Positions 34,143 to 47,916 of a stretch of DNA of 64,000 nt are shown one piece after another. This DNA is from Byssothecium circinans (taxonomy: Eukaryota; Ascomycota; Dothideomycetes; Pleosporales; Massarinaceae), in NCBI GenBank assembly GCA_010015675.1, contig ML977000.1, positions 103,905-167,904 of the forward strand, written 5' to 3'. The first letter of the stretch is position 1. Every line of letters begins with the position of its first letter. The translations under genes were made by a program, and so were the position numbers. The notes beneath the pieces were generated by a model, which worked only from the letters and a program-made list of their open reading frames with translations, did not search any database and was not told where the DNA came from.

Positions 34143-35727
34143 TAACTAATGAATGTATCGTAGAGAGTGTAAAAGAGGAGACTGGGGGTTTGCCGGTGAA
34201 GAAACGGTACAAGGTACGAAAGGACTGCGGTGTGAAGCGAGCAGGAGGAGAGAAGAACCCAACGGCAGCGAGTAGTGAGCGAGTGTGGACTGAGCGAGCT
34301 TCTCGCGCGAGATGCGCACATTCGCTTTAACTTAAGCTCCTTAGCCGCAGACACCAAACGAAGCTGGGGCCAGCGCTACGGGCTGAGAAGAGACGGTTTG
34401 ACCTGGGGGCCATGTTGCAGCATGCTCCGCCCTATAAGAAGTTCAAGGCCCTCGAAGCCGGCGTCTGGAAATACCCGTTGACGTGTAAACAGTCCTCACG
34501 TCACGTTTTGACGTCTTCTATCTTCATTGTTGTGGATTTCAGCGATGTGTGGTCGCGCGAGAGGGAAGTGGGAGGTTTGTTGTAGGTCGGCCTGGCGCTA
34601 ACCGTAGAAGGATTGTTGGTATCATATTTTAAGACGAAGCAGAATAGGTCAACTAAGTGGGGCGTTCCGTGTTCGAATCGTAGGCGACGTTACGCGCTGG
34701 GCGTCGCTGATCTCTCACTTCTCTAAGCCCCTTCTATGCAAGATGGAAACGGACGACGAAGAGCCGGCTCGGAGGAAATCCGTGTCCGGCCGTGCTGCCA
34801 TGTGTTGCCATGTGTTGGTGGGCTTGGCGCATCGAAGGGTGGGACTCAGCCCAGTGGGAGTTTGTTGTGGACCGTGTGATGGCTCGAGCGGAAATTTGTT
34901 GGCCTGAAAAGTGATACCTCTGGTGGTTCATCATTTCGCTTCGCTTGATGGTGGTGCTTAGTCACCTGGGGGCAAACGGCCAATTTGCGATGGCCAAATA
35001 ATGTTCCTCACTCAGACATCTTTTAAACGTTGTGTATTCAGCCAGCCAGCCATTGATGTGCCCATTTGCTGAGCCAAGTTAACCTTAGAATTGGTAGGCG
35101 CGTGAATCTTACTTTGCTGTCCACAATCCCGACACCCACCCAATGGATTGCTCTTAAGACTTGCGCAGGTGTATACGAATGCACGTACATAACTAGCCCT
35201 ACCACAGTGGTACCACTCCGACTCATCTACAAATCATCCTGCATCTAGTCTATCTTGAAGTCAATTCAAAACCTAACCCCCAATTCTCTATCACCGTTTC
35301 CCCACTTCGGGCTCTCACTCTTACAGGGATGCCGCTCGCCTAACCACGTTGATCACAAGGTCGCGATACGCATTTACAAACATCTGCATATGACCTCATC
35401 TATCTCATTGCACACCTTAATACTGTCTGTATAGTAGCACAGCATATGCACGTGTAGTCATTGTTGCAGTCATGTCAGCCCCTCTTCCAGAAACACTGTA
35501 TAACGGGCCGCTGGTGCCAGATAGCGATGTGAGCAGCCCGAGAGAGCGGGGGAGAAGATAAAGATGCGTGGAGTCGAAGTTTAGCATCAAGACTGACGAA
35601 TTATGATAGTCGAGCAGTGAAGCAGACTCCGCGGTCGGCGGCCTGAGCTATGCGTACGTATATCCATTAAAATGCATTTCCATGCCTACCATTACCCCCG
35701 CGCTTGCTGATTCGGCAATATTCATAG
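34143..35727. other. Divergent intergenic region, no gene recognised
   Basis: About 1.6 kb between the Mid2-like gene (minus) and the methyltransferase gene (plus). It should contain both promoters and the unresolved first exon(s) of the methyltransferase gene. Open frames here are short and unlike proteins. A tRNA-like fragment near 34620-34690 was examined and rejected. Confidence 0.5.
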
Positions 35728-36881
35728 ATCCTCCACAACAAGCGCGCGATCAGATATCCACACGCCAGTCGAAGAGTACGGGCGAACGTACCATGGCTAC
35801 AAAGCAGGCAGTAAGCTACATCCCCGTCGTCCAGCTCTGCCCTGCCTAGAGCGAAGGAACACACGTAGAAGTTAAGACACATGTTTTGTCCAGAATACAT
35901 CCTCCCAAACGACCAACTAGAACGTGACCGCCTCGACCTGCAGCACATGATATGGCTGCTCCTCATCGACGGCGGTCTGCATCTCGCACCCATCGAGTCG
36001 CCTAAACGCGTCCTCGACATCGCGACAGGCACGGGGATATGGGCCATGGACTTTGCGGAGCAGAACCCCGAGTCAAAGGTCCTCGGCACCGATCTCTCGC
36101 CCATGTAAGCCCTGCCATGCCATGCTACGCAAAACTCAGTAAGAGTTTCCACACTGATATTCGACTCACCACCTTGTATAGCCAACCGGACTACGTGCCC
36201 GCAAATCTCAGCTTCGAGATCGCTGATGCGGAAGACGAGTGGACGTATTCGCGGCCTTTTGATTTCATCCACGGCCGCGCTCTACTGTCATGTTTTACGG
36301 ATCCTAAGTCCATGATCGAGAAAGCATACGCTTCTCTCGCGCCAGGCGGCTATCTCGAACTGCAAGACGGTCTCTTCCCCTTCTCCTTTCTGGATCCGCA
36401 GCCGCCACCCGACCACCCCATCCGCATCTTCCATGAAAACGCATTACTCGCCTCCCACAAATCCGGGAGACCGTGGGATAACGTGCAGCATTATCGACGG
36501 TGGATGATAGAAGCCGGGTTTGTGGATGTGGAGGAAAAGATACTGCCCTGGCCGTGTGGGACGTGGGCGAAGGGAGAGAAGATGAAAAAGTTGGGGATGT
36601 ATGGGTTGGAGGATTTGAGACTGGCTGTGCCGCCTATTTGTATGAAGCTTTTTGCTAAGGTGCTTGGATGGGAGGTGGAGAGGGTAGAGAAGTTTATTGG
36701 TGAGGTTGTACCGCAGTTGGGAGCGAAGAAGGTGCATCTTTATGTGAACACGTGAGTCGCTCTCTCGGATGATATGAAAAGATATGAGCTAATTGCTGAT
36801 AGGCTGTGGGTGTATGGGAGGAAACCGTTCGAGGGCGAAGCGCAGACGCAGACGCAGGCCGAGGCTGAGCAAGCTGTTTGA
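35728..36881 (+). CDS. LaeA-like SAM-dependent methyltransferase (5' end incomplete)
   Basis: Exons 35728(?)-35810, 35894-36104, 36182-36751 and 36803-36881 join in phase into about 315 residues. The diagnostic order of fungal LaeA/UMTA-type methyltransferases is present: YHGYKAGKYILPND before the core, SAM motif I VLDIATGTGIWAMDFA, DLSPIQPDYVPANLSFEI created by the second splice, DFIHGR and the PGGYLELQD motif. Members act as regulators of secondary metabolism or small-molecule methyltransferases; which applies here cannot be told. The upstream boundary at 35728 is a possible acceptor (catag). Further 5' coding such as SSEADSAV near 35610-35650 is likely but I could not fix the start codon. 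An alternative start at 35881 would lose the conserved YHGYKAGK block. Confidence 0.8.
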
Positions 36882-37236
36882 TAATGAGGAGAGATATAAA
36901 CTTTGTATTGAAACTCGTGGCATGATTACAAACAAGTATATGGGGTTGGAAGCTTAGCAAGGGTATAGAAGAATAATCATGCAGTCTTGAATAAGGAAAC
37001 AAAAGGCCGTTAGGGGATAGTCGCCCGCTCGTATCTAGGAGAGTTCCAAAGTCTATCATGCCATCGTATCCAATACCGTATACACCCTCAATGGTTGAGC
37101 CTCCCTCTGGGCCGAGCTAGCACTCGATGGCCGCGTCATTCAAGTGTATTGCTGGAGCTAGGCTCGGGGCGGCGTTGTTCGATGGTAATGGTAGTTCGAA
37201 AGCGGAATCTTCCAACGGCGTTGGGGGCCCGCTCGC
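36882..37236. other. Convergent intergenic region
   Basis: 355 bp between the 3' ends of the methyltransferase gene (plus) and the next gene (minus). No feature was seen. Confidence 0.6.
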
Positions 37237-38398
37237 CTATGAGCGAGCCTTCAGAGTTGGGTGCGGGGATGGGGAACGTCCCCTCAAAGCTGGAGAACTC
37301 GGTCGCAGCATCGGGCTGGCGGCGGTGCTCAATGCATCCAAACTCAGCTGGGAAATGGCGTCCAAGTTCGTCTGGACGTCCTCTTCAGTCAGATCCAGCA
37401 TGAGACGCAGCTCATCTGCCTTGATGGGTTCGCCCATGCCCACCATCAGCTGCTCCTTCGTTGTGGACCCAGGGACATCGTAGTAATACCAGCGATATCC
37501 TATATCTTCCAGATGATGAGGTTCCTGGGGTATTGTGACGCGCGCAACGCACCGTCGTATGTCCATGCCGAACACGCCTGAGACGTGCGGCTCGCTGCCG
37601 ATTCCACCAAGGACCGAGTTTCGTCGGGCTACGGCGCGGGGTACGCGGGCGTTCCTCTCGATGGGCGTCTCGGAGAGGCGTGTCGATGCACCTGCATCCT
37701 GCAACTTTGCTCGCGTGAAGACCGCCTTGTGTAGTTCAGTGATGCCAACCACCATGTAGAAAGGCTGATTCTCCTTGGCCAGCTCGTATATCCACTTCTG
37801 CGCCTCGGGGTCGTTGCAGACAGCCTGAAATGCTTGCACGGGATGCTGGCTGATGCGCTGAATGATCTGCTCTGCTTTCACTCGTATCAGGTTGGGCTGT
37901 CGGTATACCTTGCCCAGGTCGAACTTGGCGCCGTAGTTGCGCATGAAGCGACCCTCTGAATCCACGGAGAACAGATCCTTGTACCGCGTCTGGATGTGTG
38001 TGTCATTGAGGGCGTCGACTTCGTCATGGGCAAGGTCGGAATAGAAGCAATTTCGCTCGGGGTGGAGGGGGTGCGAAAGAAGTTGGCCGACAACGACATC
38101 GTTCGCGGAGAGCGGCTTGGGGAGCAGTGCGTTGACCATTGCGGGGCTCTTCTTCGTGTGGCAGACAGATTCTCGGGATTTGTGAATGAGAGTGTGAAAC
38201 ACCCCTGGGAGGCTCTAGAGTGGATGATGTGGAGGATGTGGGTGTAAAGAACAGCTGGCTGCTCTCAACGCGAATTTCTGGAGCTGACACGGCGCGGGCA
38301 GGCGCGATGGGTGAACCTTGACCGCTGCTAGCTTGCATTGATCGGGCCTAGCGCTCGAAAGGCACTCACGTTCCTGGCTGCGGCGTCGCATTGGACAT
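37237..38398 (-). CDS. Conserved-looking protein of unknown function
   Basis: The main exon (37237 to about 38115) encodes about 290 residues in one frame, with ordinary protein composition and a Ser/Pro-rich C-terminus. The simplest start is 38202 or the Met at 38138 (MVNALLPKP). A better-looking model starts at 38398 (MSNATPQPG, donor GTGAGT) and reaches the main frame through two introns, adding a Ser/Thr/Pro-rich leader, but its second splice pair is not certain. There is no signal peptide or transmembrane segment. Visible patterns include YKDLFSVDSEGRFMRNYGAKFDLGKV, FYMVVGITELHKAVF and HHLEDIGYRWYYYDV. The second resembles the YxVxGIxxxxxA strand of fungal gasdermin-fold proteins, but that link is weak. 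I do not assign a function. Confidence 0.6.
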
Positions 38399-40420
<2,022 letters not shown>

Positions 40421-41491
40421 TGACGAGTGTACGGATGATTTGATATGACAAAATTGTTGGCTTCATGTACCCAATTAGTTCCCGAGCGAAATAGAGTGAT
40501 GAATATACGCTTCTCTGTGAGAAACTACCCACATGTGATGCTCTTTGGTGGTCCATATATCTCGCTTGGTTGCCCTGGTCACCCCTCTCTCAACCACTCA
40601 TCCCAGCATTTGTCGTTCCTTACCCTATCTTTCGTAACGCACTTCACGTCCATTGCTGGCAAAACGTGCCTGTTCGGCATCTTGAACATTTTCGACGGCT
40701 AAATTGGAATGCGTTGGTACCTCAGCGCAAATTGTACCACAGGGTGGCCAGACGAAGTTCAATCACGTGCGCGCTAGATTCCCCTACGTCGAGGTCCTCT
40801 ATTGTCGTTGCGAAGCAAAGATATCTTTGAATAGCTAGAGAGATAGAGAACTGAGTAGGTATCAGGCTTTGAAGTTATTCTGGCTTACCTAGGTAGTGAT
40901 AATACATGCAGATACATTAGTAGCTCAGATGCATGCACACATGCACGTGGACTGTACTTACCTCCTGTTAATAAGGGAATCAACGACCTCATCAATTAAG
41001 AATCATAGCCTTGATTGTAAAATAACGCAAGTTCCTCTGGAAGATATTGAGGTAATTGTGAATCGGTGAGTGCTACATTCCCTGTAAGGGCACGTGCATG
41101 CTCTTACCCCGGGGCCTTCCAGATGTCATGTTAGAAGGATCCTTCTCAGAACAATTCATTAACAGCTATTTCTCAATTCAAACCCATCTACAGCTCGTTA
41201 AATGCTTGTTTATGAGAGGTACACGTGGAGGAATTAAGTTTGAGGGAGGAACGACTCATTAACTGTGTGTTTTGAGAAAGCACGATCCCCGTAAGGTGGA
41301 GCCATTATTTACACGTGACTGAAGTTCATCTGGCCGCCTGTGGTACAAACAACACGGGAAATCACCATTTGAGCATGTTTTCCTTCTATGGAAAACCGCA
41401 TAGGGTCTCCTGCACTGCTAGCGGTTAGAGACGTGATGCGAGTCTAGGGTGCCCATGAGGGGTGAAGTCATGTGATGTGATCCCTGCCCAG

Positions 41492-41493
<2 letters not shown>

Positions 41494-41523
<30 letters not shown>

Positions 41524-41621
41524 TGTATGTATGTATGTATGTATGTATGTATGTATGTATGTATGTATGTATGTATGTATGTATGTATGTATGTATGTAT
41601 GTATGTATGTATGTATGTATG
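41494..41621. repeat. (ATGT)n microsatellite, about 32 units
   Basis: About 128 bp of nearly uninterrupted ATGT/TATG repeats, ending in gtgtatagg. It creates artificial open frames on both strands (repeating Met-Tyr-Val-Cys and His-Thr-Tyr-Ile) that are not genes. The copy number is probably variable between strains. Confidence 0.97.
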
Positions 41622-42635
41622 TGTATAGGCTGCAAGGCTATACTTAACAAGGAACGACGCGTCCTGTCATGATCCGAATCCAATGCTTTTGTTCCTCCTC
41701 CGATCGAAGGTCTTGAACCTTACATGAGCGTTGCCTCGCCGGCGGAACTGTTGGACTTGTCTGGACCACTCACTCATCGTAAAGTCATGGAGAAAGCACA
41801 TCCGGCAAATATTGGAAACAGCTCCGATGGTGACGTCCGTCCCGCGGTCCCAACACCAAGGACATGTGGCGCCGTGCTTAGATGCGGGAGGGGAGGTGAA
41901 TATCGCGGGGTAATAAGGGCTAGCCTCTTTCAATATCTAGTTCTGCTTTCACATGCTAACATCAAGTCTGGAGCTGTGCATTAGGTGGAACAGGATCTAC
42001 CGGGCGGGAGAGTGTTGTCGAAGTCTTTGTTCTTCGTTTGTCTTTGTGATTGGTGGTTGACTTCTCGGTTCCGATATTGAGACCTAATGTATACCTACAC
42101 AATGGAACGGTCAAAGGCGCGGATACCCGTCAACGGCTGACGGGTCGAACTCGGCCCGACACTCGCCCAAGTACACAAACGGCCCACAAGTTGAGCTGCA
42201 GGAGTATTATCCACAGATCTCTAGACAGCTTTACCCTAGTCGTGATAGGTGCTAGTTTAGGATGATCATATGGTATGTGTCCAATCATACCGCTGACTAG
42301 CCTTGCGCTACACGGCTTTGTGCATGATACCGATAGCTTATTTGCGTCGTCGCCAAACATTCCTGCCGACAACACTTTCACACCTTCCTATCCATGTATA
42401 GAACACATGAGGATCACGATTCTCCGTCAGCGTGCACTTTCCCCGAGGCTCCCAAGAACAACCAAGGCTCTGCAATGGCCAATGACTAGCAATCAGAGCT
42501 TCCAAGGCTGCCTTCACGCCGCGTGACCTTGGAGAAGCATGATGCTACGTCGTCAAGGTGGGTTCGGCTCGGAAAAACTAGAGAAGGCAAACGAACGTTC
42601 GTGACGCATCAAGTATTTCGATCCTCAGCTGCTAG

Positions 42636-42641
42636 TATAAG
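42636..42641 (+). promoter_or_regulatory. Possible TATA box of the glucoamylase gene
   Basis: tataag lies 143 bp upstream of the ATG and is followed by CT-rich sequence, a common arrangement for strongly expressed fungal genes. Confidence 0.4.
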
Positions 42642-42778
42642 TCTCTTACCGCTCTCACTCTAACTGCTTCAACTTCGAGTCCTCAATCTCGCAACCGCAA
42701 CTTACAAGGTCCATCACGGCTGCACAACCACACACTCAAACTTGAACTTCAACCGTTGAATATCCGCTTCTTGTCAAC

Positions 42779-44755
42779 ATGCTACTACGGATTCTCGTAG
42801 CCGTTTTGGCGACCGCACTCTTTCATGGAGCTACAGCGGGGCCTATTCGATCTCGACAGTACACTCAACCTCAACCGCAATCCATTGAGGCTCAGTACGA
42901 CATCTCCATTCAAGGTGTTCTCGACAACATTGGTGGTTCTGGTAGTGAAGCGCCCGGAGCAGACAATGGCGTCATCATTGCTTCGCCCTCGACGCAAGAG
43001 CCCAACTGTATGTCCCTTGGATTCAGCGGTTTCATATTAGTACGCGCACTTACACATAATAGACTTCTACACCTGGACACGAGACGCTGCCTTGACAATG
43101 AAAATGATAGTCGGCGAGTTCGTCAACGGTAGATCCTCATTCCGGAACCAGATTCAACTCTACGCGAAGACCCAAGCCATCCTCCAAACCGTCAGCAATC
43201 CCTCGGGTGCTTTGGGCTCCGGCCGTGGCCTAGCCGAGCCAAAGTACTACTCAAATCTGACTCGCTTCAATGGGCCCTGGGGACGACCTCAACGCGATGG
43301 TCCAGCCTTGCGTGCAACCGCATTGATTACGTACTCCCGCTGGCTACTCGAATCAAACAACGCTGCCGATTTTACTGAAGCTAACAATATCTGGGACATC
43401 ATTCAGAACGATCTCAACTACGTTGCCCAATATTGGAACCAGACGGGTTTTGACCTTTGGGAGGAGGTTAGCGGAAGCTCGTTCTTTACCATAGCAGTTC
43501 AGCATCGTTCTTTGATCGAGGGCGCCGCTCTTGGGGAACAGCTGGGTAAAGACGTTACGGCATACGAATCCCAGGCTCCGAACATCCTATGCTTCCTCCA
43601 GACCTTTTGGAGTGGACAGTATATCACGGCGAATATCAACACTGAGCCGAGCTTCCGTCGAACTGGCATCGATGCAAACACGGTGCTTGGTGTTATTGCT
43701 AGTAAGTTGTATATCAATATGCTTGTTATAGTCACTCACATAGTCTAGCGTACGATCCAGAGGCTGCTTGTGACGATAACACCTTCCAGCCGTGCTCTGC
43801 GCGCGCCCTTGTGAATCTCAAGGCTTACATCGACTCTTTCCGATCCGTCTATGCCATCAACCGTGGTACGGATGGTCCCGCTTTCGCCGTAGGCCGTTAC
43901 ACGGAAGATGTCTACTTTGACGGCAACCCATGGTATCTCACGACTCTCGCAGTGGCCGAGCAACTCTACTACGCCAAAGCACAGTGGGGTCAAAATGACA
44001 TCGTCATTGACGACCGCACACTTCCATTCTGGCAGTCAATTTACCCGTCTGCTCAAGCAGGAACCTACCAGAATGACGATGCGGAGACGATCAATTTGCT
44101 TGCTGCAGTGGCAAACGCAGCAGATAGCTTCATGAACAAGACCTTGGAGTACACACCCGCCGATGGAGCTTTGGCGGAGCAGTACAGTCGAGAGAACGGT
44201 ACAGCAATCTCAGCACGTGATCTCACCTGGTCCTACGCTGCCTACGTCACTGCGCGAAACGCTCGCGTTGCTGCCTCTGGCGACAGCTCCCCAGTGCCAT
44301 CATGGGGCGCGCCAGCAAACCCCAGCATCCCCGGAACCTGCCAGTCCGGTTCCGTCGTAGGCACCTACGAACCGGCCATCAACGCCGGCGCCCCTGATAA
44401 CGCAACCTCATGCACTGTCCTCGTGACTTTCAACCTCAACGCCACCACCTTCTTCGGCGAGAACATCTACGTCATCGGCAACACATCCGATCTCGGTAAC
44501 TACAACACCAACGACGCTCTAGGCGGAAGTGCACTGAACTACACGCCTGAGCGACCGCTGTGGAACTTCGTCGCTGAGCTGCCAGCTGACACTGGACTTC
44601 AGTACCAGTATCTCCGCAAGCAGCCGGATGGTAGTGATATTTTTGAAGTGAGGAATCGGACATTGACTGTGCAGGCTTGTGGTGAGAATGGGAGTGTGGG
44701 CGAGCAGACCGTGGAGGATGCCTGGGATGGACCGACTGGGACTCCGCCTGCTTAG
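42779..44755 (+). CDS. Secreted glucoamylase, GH15 with C-terminal CBM20
   Basis: Exons 42779-43007, 43063-43701 and 43749-44755 join in phase to 624 residues. A signal peptide (LLRILVAVLATALFHGATAG) is followed by a short propeptide ending near RSRQ. The GH15 (alpha/alpha)6 barrel shows YFYTWTRDAAL (created by splice 1), the general-acid region DLWEEVSGSSFFT, DPEAACDD, and the catalytic-base region AEQY followed by ISARDLTWSYAAY. The last 110 residues are a starch-binding domain (VLVTFNLNATTFFGENIYVIGN, then LGNY and WNFVAELP). There is only a short linker in place of the long Ser/Thr-rich one of Aspergillus. It releases glucose from starch ends outside the cell. Confidence 0.93.
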
Positions 44756-45342
44756 ATGGCGGCTTGGGTGCTCACTGCGCGACCGGTTAGTGTGCAAGAG
44801 TTGATAAACGGGTATTTGTAGATGAACGGTAGTTAGATCTTTTGGGGAGATGGTTGATTTACCGGCAATACCGACTTTTCTTTGTTCATATTTATGCGGG
44901 TCATTATGTGATGTTGGACCTTGGAGGATGTTTGGTGATTGTGGGTATGTATGCTCGTCTTGAACGGTAAGGAGGGAGGCCTTCTCCTGTTATTCACATA
45001 ACGGAGGCGCAGTTCTTAACCCTGAGTTCGGTTGCTTATTAGAGTGCCAGACCTCGGGGTGGCAGAGCTTAGTATGGTGCACACTGGAGAGCAGAAGCTC
45101 TTTAACATTATGCTAAATGAATTCATGGTCAAAAACGATGCGGCGAAACAACGCGTGTTAGTAAGAATTTGGATGAATCGCGTCGCGTCGCATCCGACGC
45201 GTCGTCAACTGGTAGCGACCCTTTCCTTGTTAGGGATAGCGTCTAGCCTAATCTGACCTTCCTGCCCAAGCACTTGGGCCATCAATCTTCAGTCCTCAGC
45301 TTTCTTCCATCTTATTTCACCTCTTAGTACATCATTATTACC
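44756..45342. other. Intergenic region
   Basis: 587 bp between the glucoamylase gene and the aminopeptidase gene, in tandem orientation. It must hold the terminator of the first and promoter of the second. No additional gene was recognised. Confidence 0.6.
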
Positions 45343-46722
45343 ATGCTTGCATCTGTATCAACAAGTGTCTTTCTACTACTAGGCTCTGCTCAGTTAGCAG
45401 CCAGCTCTTCCTTCAATCACGCCCAAGCAGTAATCGCACCGCCAGTAGCAAAGGAAGCTGCGGTATCTTCGGCACGACACAAGAGTCATGATTCGATTTT
45501 GGCGGCATTAAAAGCACACTCTGATCCTGTTAAAGCCTTGATCTCTCTCCAGCCAGAACAGGCGGATAAACTGGCTGAGGCTCGCCTCATTCACATCTTT
45601 GGGGAATCAAAGCCCAAGTGGATGACTGAAGGCGACAAACTACGCCTAAGACAGAAACGAAAGAAGTTCCGAGATATAACCGACTATGAACATCTCTACG
45701 CTGATTCTACGAGCGCGATGTCTGGAAAAGCTAGCAAGGCCTCCACATCCTACAGGATGATAGGTATGCAAGGAGCAAGTCGCTAATTATGACAATTTTT
45801 AGACCTCCCAGAAGTATCACACCAGCGCATTGTAAAGCCTCTTTTCCCCAGAATCAACCAAACCCTGATGCACGACGTCCTCACGCATATGACGGGCTAC
45901 TACAACCGTTACTTCAATAGTCCGACGGGCGAAGAGAGTTCGCAATGGTTGCACGATCACATCGCTCAAATCATCTCCAAGTCACCATTCCATACCCACA
46001 TCTCTCTCGAATTCTTCACCCACGAATTTGTCCAGTCTTCCATCATCGCCCGTTTCGAGCCCAAGGTCCGCAATTTTTCAAAACCGCTCACCATCATTGG
46101 CGCGCATCAAGACTCGGCAAACTACATCTTCCCACTACTGCCCGCCCCGGGTGCCGACGATGACTGCTCGGGAACCGTCAGCATCTTGGAGGCCTTCCGC
46201 GTACTGGCTCTGAGTGGATTTATCCCAAAGGATGGACCTGTGGAGTTCCACTGGTACGCTGCAGAGGAAGGGGGCCTGCTGGGTAGCCAGGCAATCGCCG
46301 CGTACAAGAAAGAGTCGGGTGCCAATATCGGTGCTATGATGGAGTTCGACATGACCGCATTCATCGCGAAAGACGCCAATGAGTCGATTGGCTTCATAAT
46401 ATCCGATGCTGACGCTCCCTTGACCAAGTGGGCCGTGAACTTGAGTCGCGAGTATATTTCTATTCCCACCGACGTTTACGAATTAATGCCTGGAGCTGGG
46501 TCGGACTACATGTCGTATACGTCGCTCGGATATCCTGCGACTTTTGCCGCCGAAGGAAACCCATTGGCTGGCGAGTTTGATCCGTACGTACACTCTGAAA
46601 GGGACACCATGGACGTGGACGACGAGTTTGGCGTATTTTCGATCGACCATATGGCGAGGTTCTCGGAGCTTGCTATTGCTTTCGCTGTCGAACAAGCTGG
46701 ATGGGATAATAAGTGGAGGTAG
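45343..46722 (+). CDS. Secreted M28 aminopeptidase (leucine aminopeptidase type)
   Basis: Two exons (45343-45763, 45803-46722; intron GTATGC...TAG of 39 bp) give 446 residues. A signal peptide (STSVFLLLGSAQLAAS) and a propeptide of roughly 110 residues precede the catalytic domain. The co-catalytic two-zinc centre of family M28 is complete: His242 (GAHQDS), bridging Asp near 260 (GADDDCSG), catalytic Glu295 and ligand Glu296 (AAEEGG), Asp323 (EFDM) and His404 (YVHSERD). These enzymes remove N-terminal residues, often Leu, from peptides outside the cell. The 39-bp intron is short but keeps the frame and gives ID-LPEV. Confidence 0.9.
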
Positions 46723-47916
46723 TCGCGAGGGTATTTCACCCGTTCCATTTTTGTGCTCTCTGCATTGCCTGCCAATCAATTTAGTCTTCTCCTTCCCGCG
46801 CTCTTTCTGCCGCATCAAAATTCACCTGCAGGAGCTTCTAAAGAGCGGCCCGTTTAAAGCTGCCATGTACTTTTCCTTGTTCTATCATCTGTCCTGCCTT
46901 TCGCCGCCCAACCTGTTGAGCTTATCGACTCTACACCGGATCGCAGGATGGAACGAACTGCCAGTGTCTCTCCCAGATTTAAGCATTGAGAGCTTGTCAG
47001 CTGTCTCCTAAACAATCCGACACTGCCCCTACGTAACATCACGTCAACTGTTTTCCCGGGGCTAAACGAAACGATTGAAGCGCTTCAACAATTATAAGCC
47101 ATCGTTTATGCCACGCTTGATCGAAGGTCTGAGGAAGTGCTTGCAGAAGACACGATGAGACTACATGAAACAGCTTGTTGTCGCATCGCTCCTAGCTCCT
47201 AGAGCACGAGAGGCACGAGATTGACACATTACGCTTAGTTGGATAGGTAGCGCCAGTTTATCGGTGGGTTGTCACCGTAAGATCGCGAGCAAATGCTAAT
47301 GCTTTACAGAACAATAGCTTCAACATGTGCGACGATCTAGAATATGGCGCTTCGCCTACGTGCACACCAATTTCTGCCGACATACCTTGTTCGTTCGCTG
47401 AGCAACAGTGTGTCGAGCGTTGCATTCCTTTCAAGCGCGCGCGGGCAAGATACGCTGAGGAATGCACGACAACGCGTGATCAACTGTCCGAATTATAACG
47501 CCCGAGAAGTAATATCTCGACTAACATTAGGATACTTCGAAGAGAATCATAAATCTACGTTATCGAGCAACTGCGATTTACAATCGCCACTCCGCGAGCC
47601 CACTCCGCGAGCACATGGTTGGAAGTGGTGTTGTTCTACATTCCAACATTCACCAGTGAAGACGCGTTCCCTAAAGCACATTCCAACAACACCAAGGGCT
47701 CAACATCTGATCATGCTACGCCTCGCGAGCATTGTTTTGATCTCACACCCAAGAATTCAATACAAAGGACTATAACTATGAAGTCTCGTGTCTGACACAA
47801 TGTCTAGCCCGTCTTCCCTTTCCGTCACTCGTTTTACCAGACGCTCATTCTATCGATCGTACCTGTACAGAGACATTCATTCCTTTTTCTGCTTTTGAGG
47901 GTCAGGGTCAGCCACG
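46723..47916. other. Intergenic region, no gene recognised
   Basis: 1.2 kb between the aminopeptidase and the acidic repeat protein genes. An open frame of 143 codons at 47344-47775 has no domain, and its composition looks like chance. Confidence 0.5.

Noticed and set aside
34611..34700. tRNA-like stretch with GTTCGAATC and a D-loop-like GTTGGTATCA
   Set aside because: The T-arm stem does not pair properly (one mismatch and two wobbles) and no acceptor stem or anticodon arm closes around it. At best it is a degenerate tRNA fragment.
41462..41683. Open frames of repeating Met-Tyr-Val-Cys and His-Thr-Tyr-Ile
   Set aside because: They are artefacts of the ATGT microsatellite.
44161..44260. Apparent loss of the catalytic-base Glu of glucoamylase (GTAISARD where Aspergillus has GEQLSARD)
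   Set aside because: Counting back from the conserved Ser places the catalytic base at the Glu of AEQY, which is present; the differing residue is not the base.
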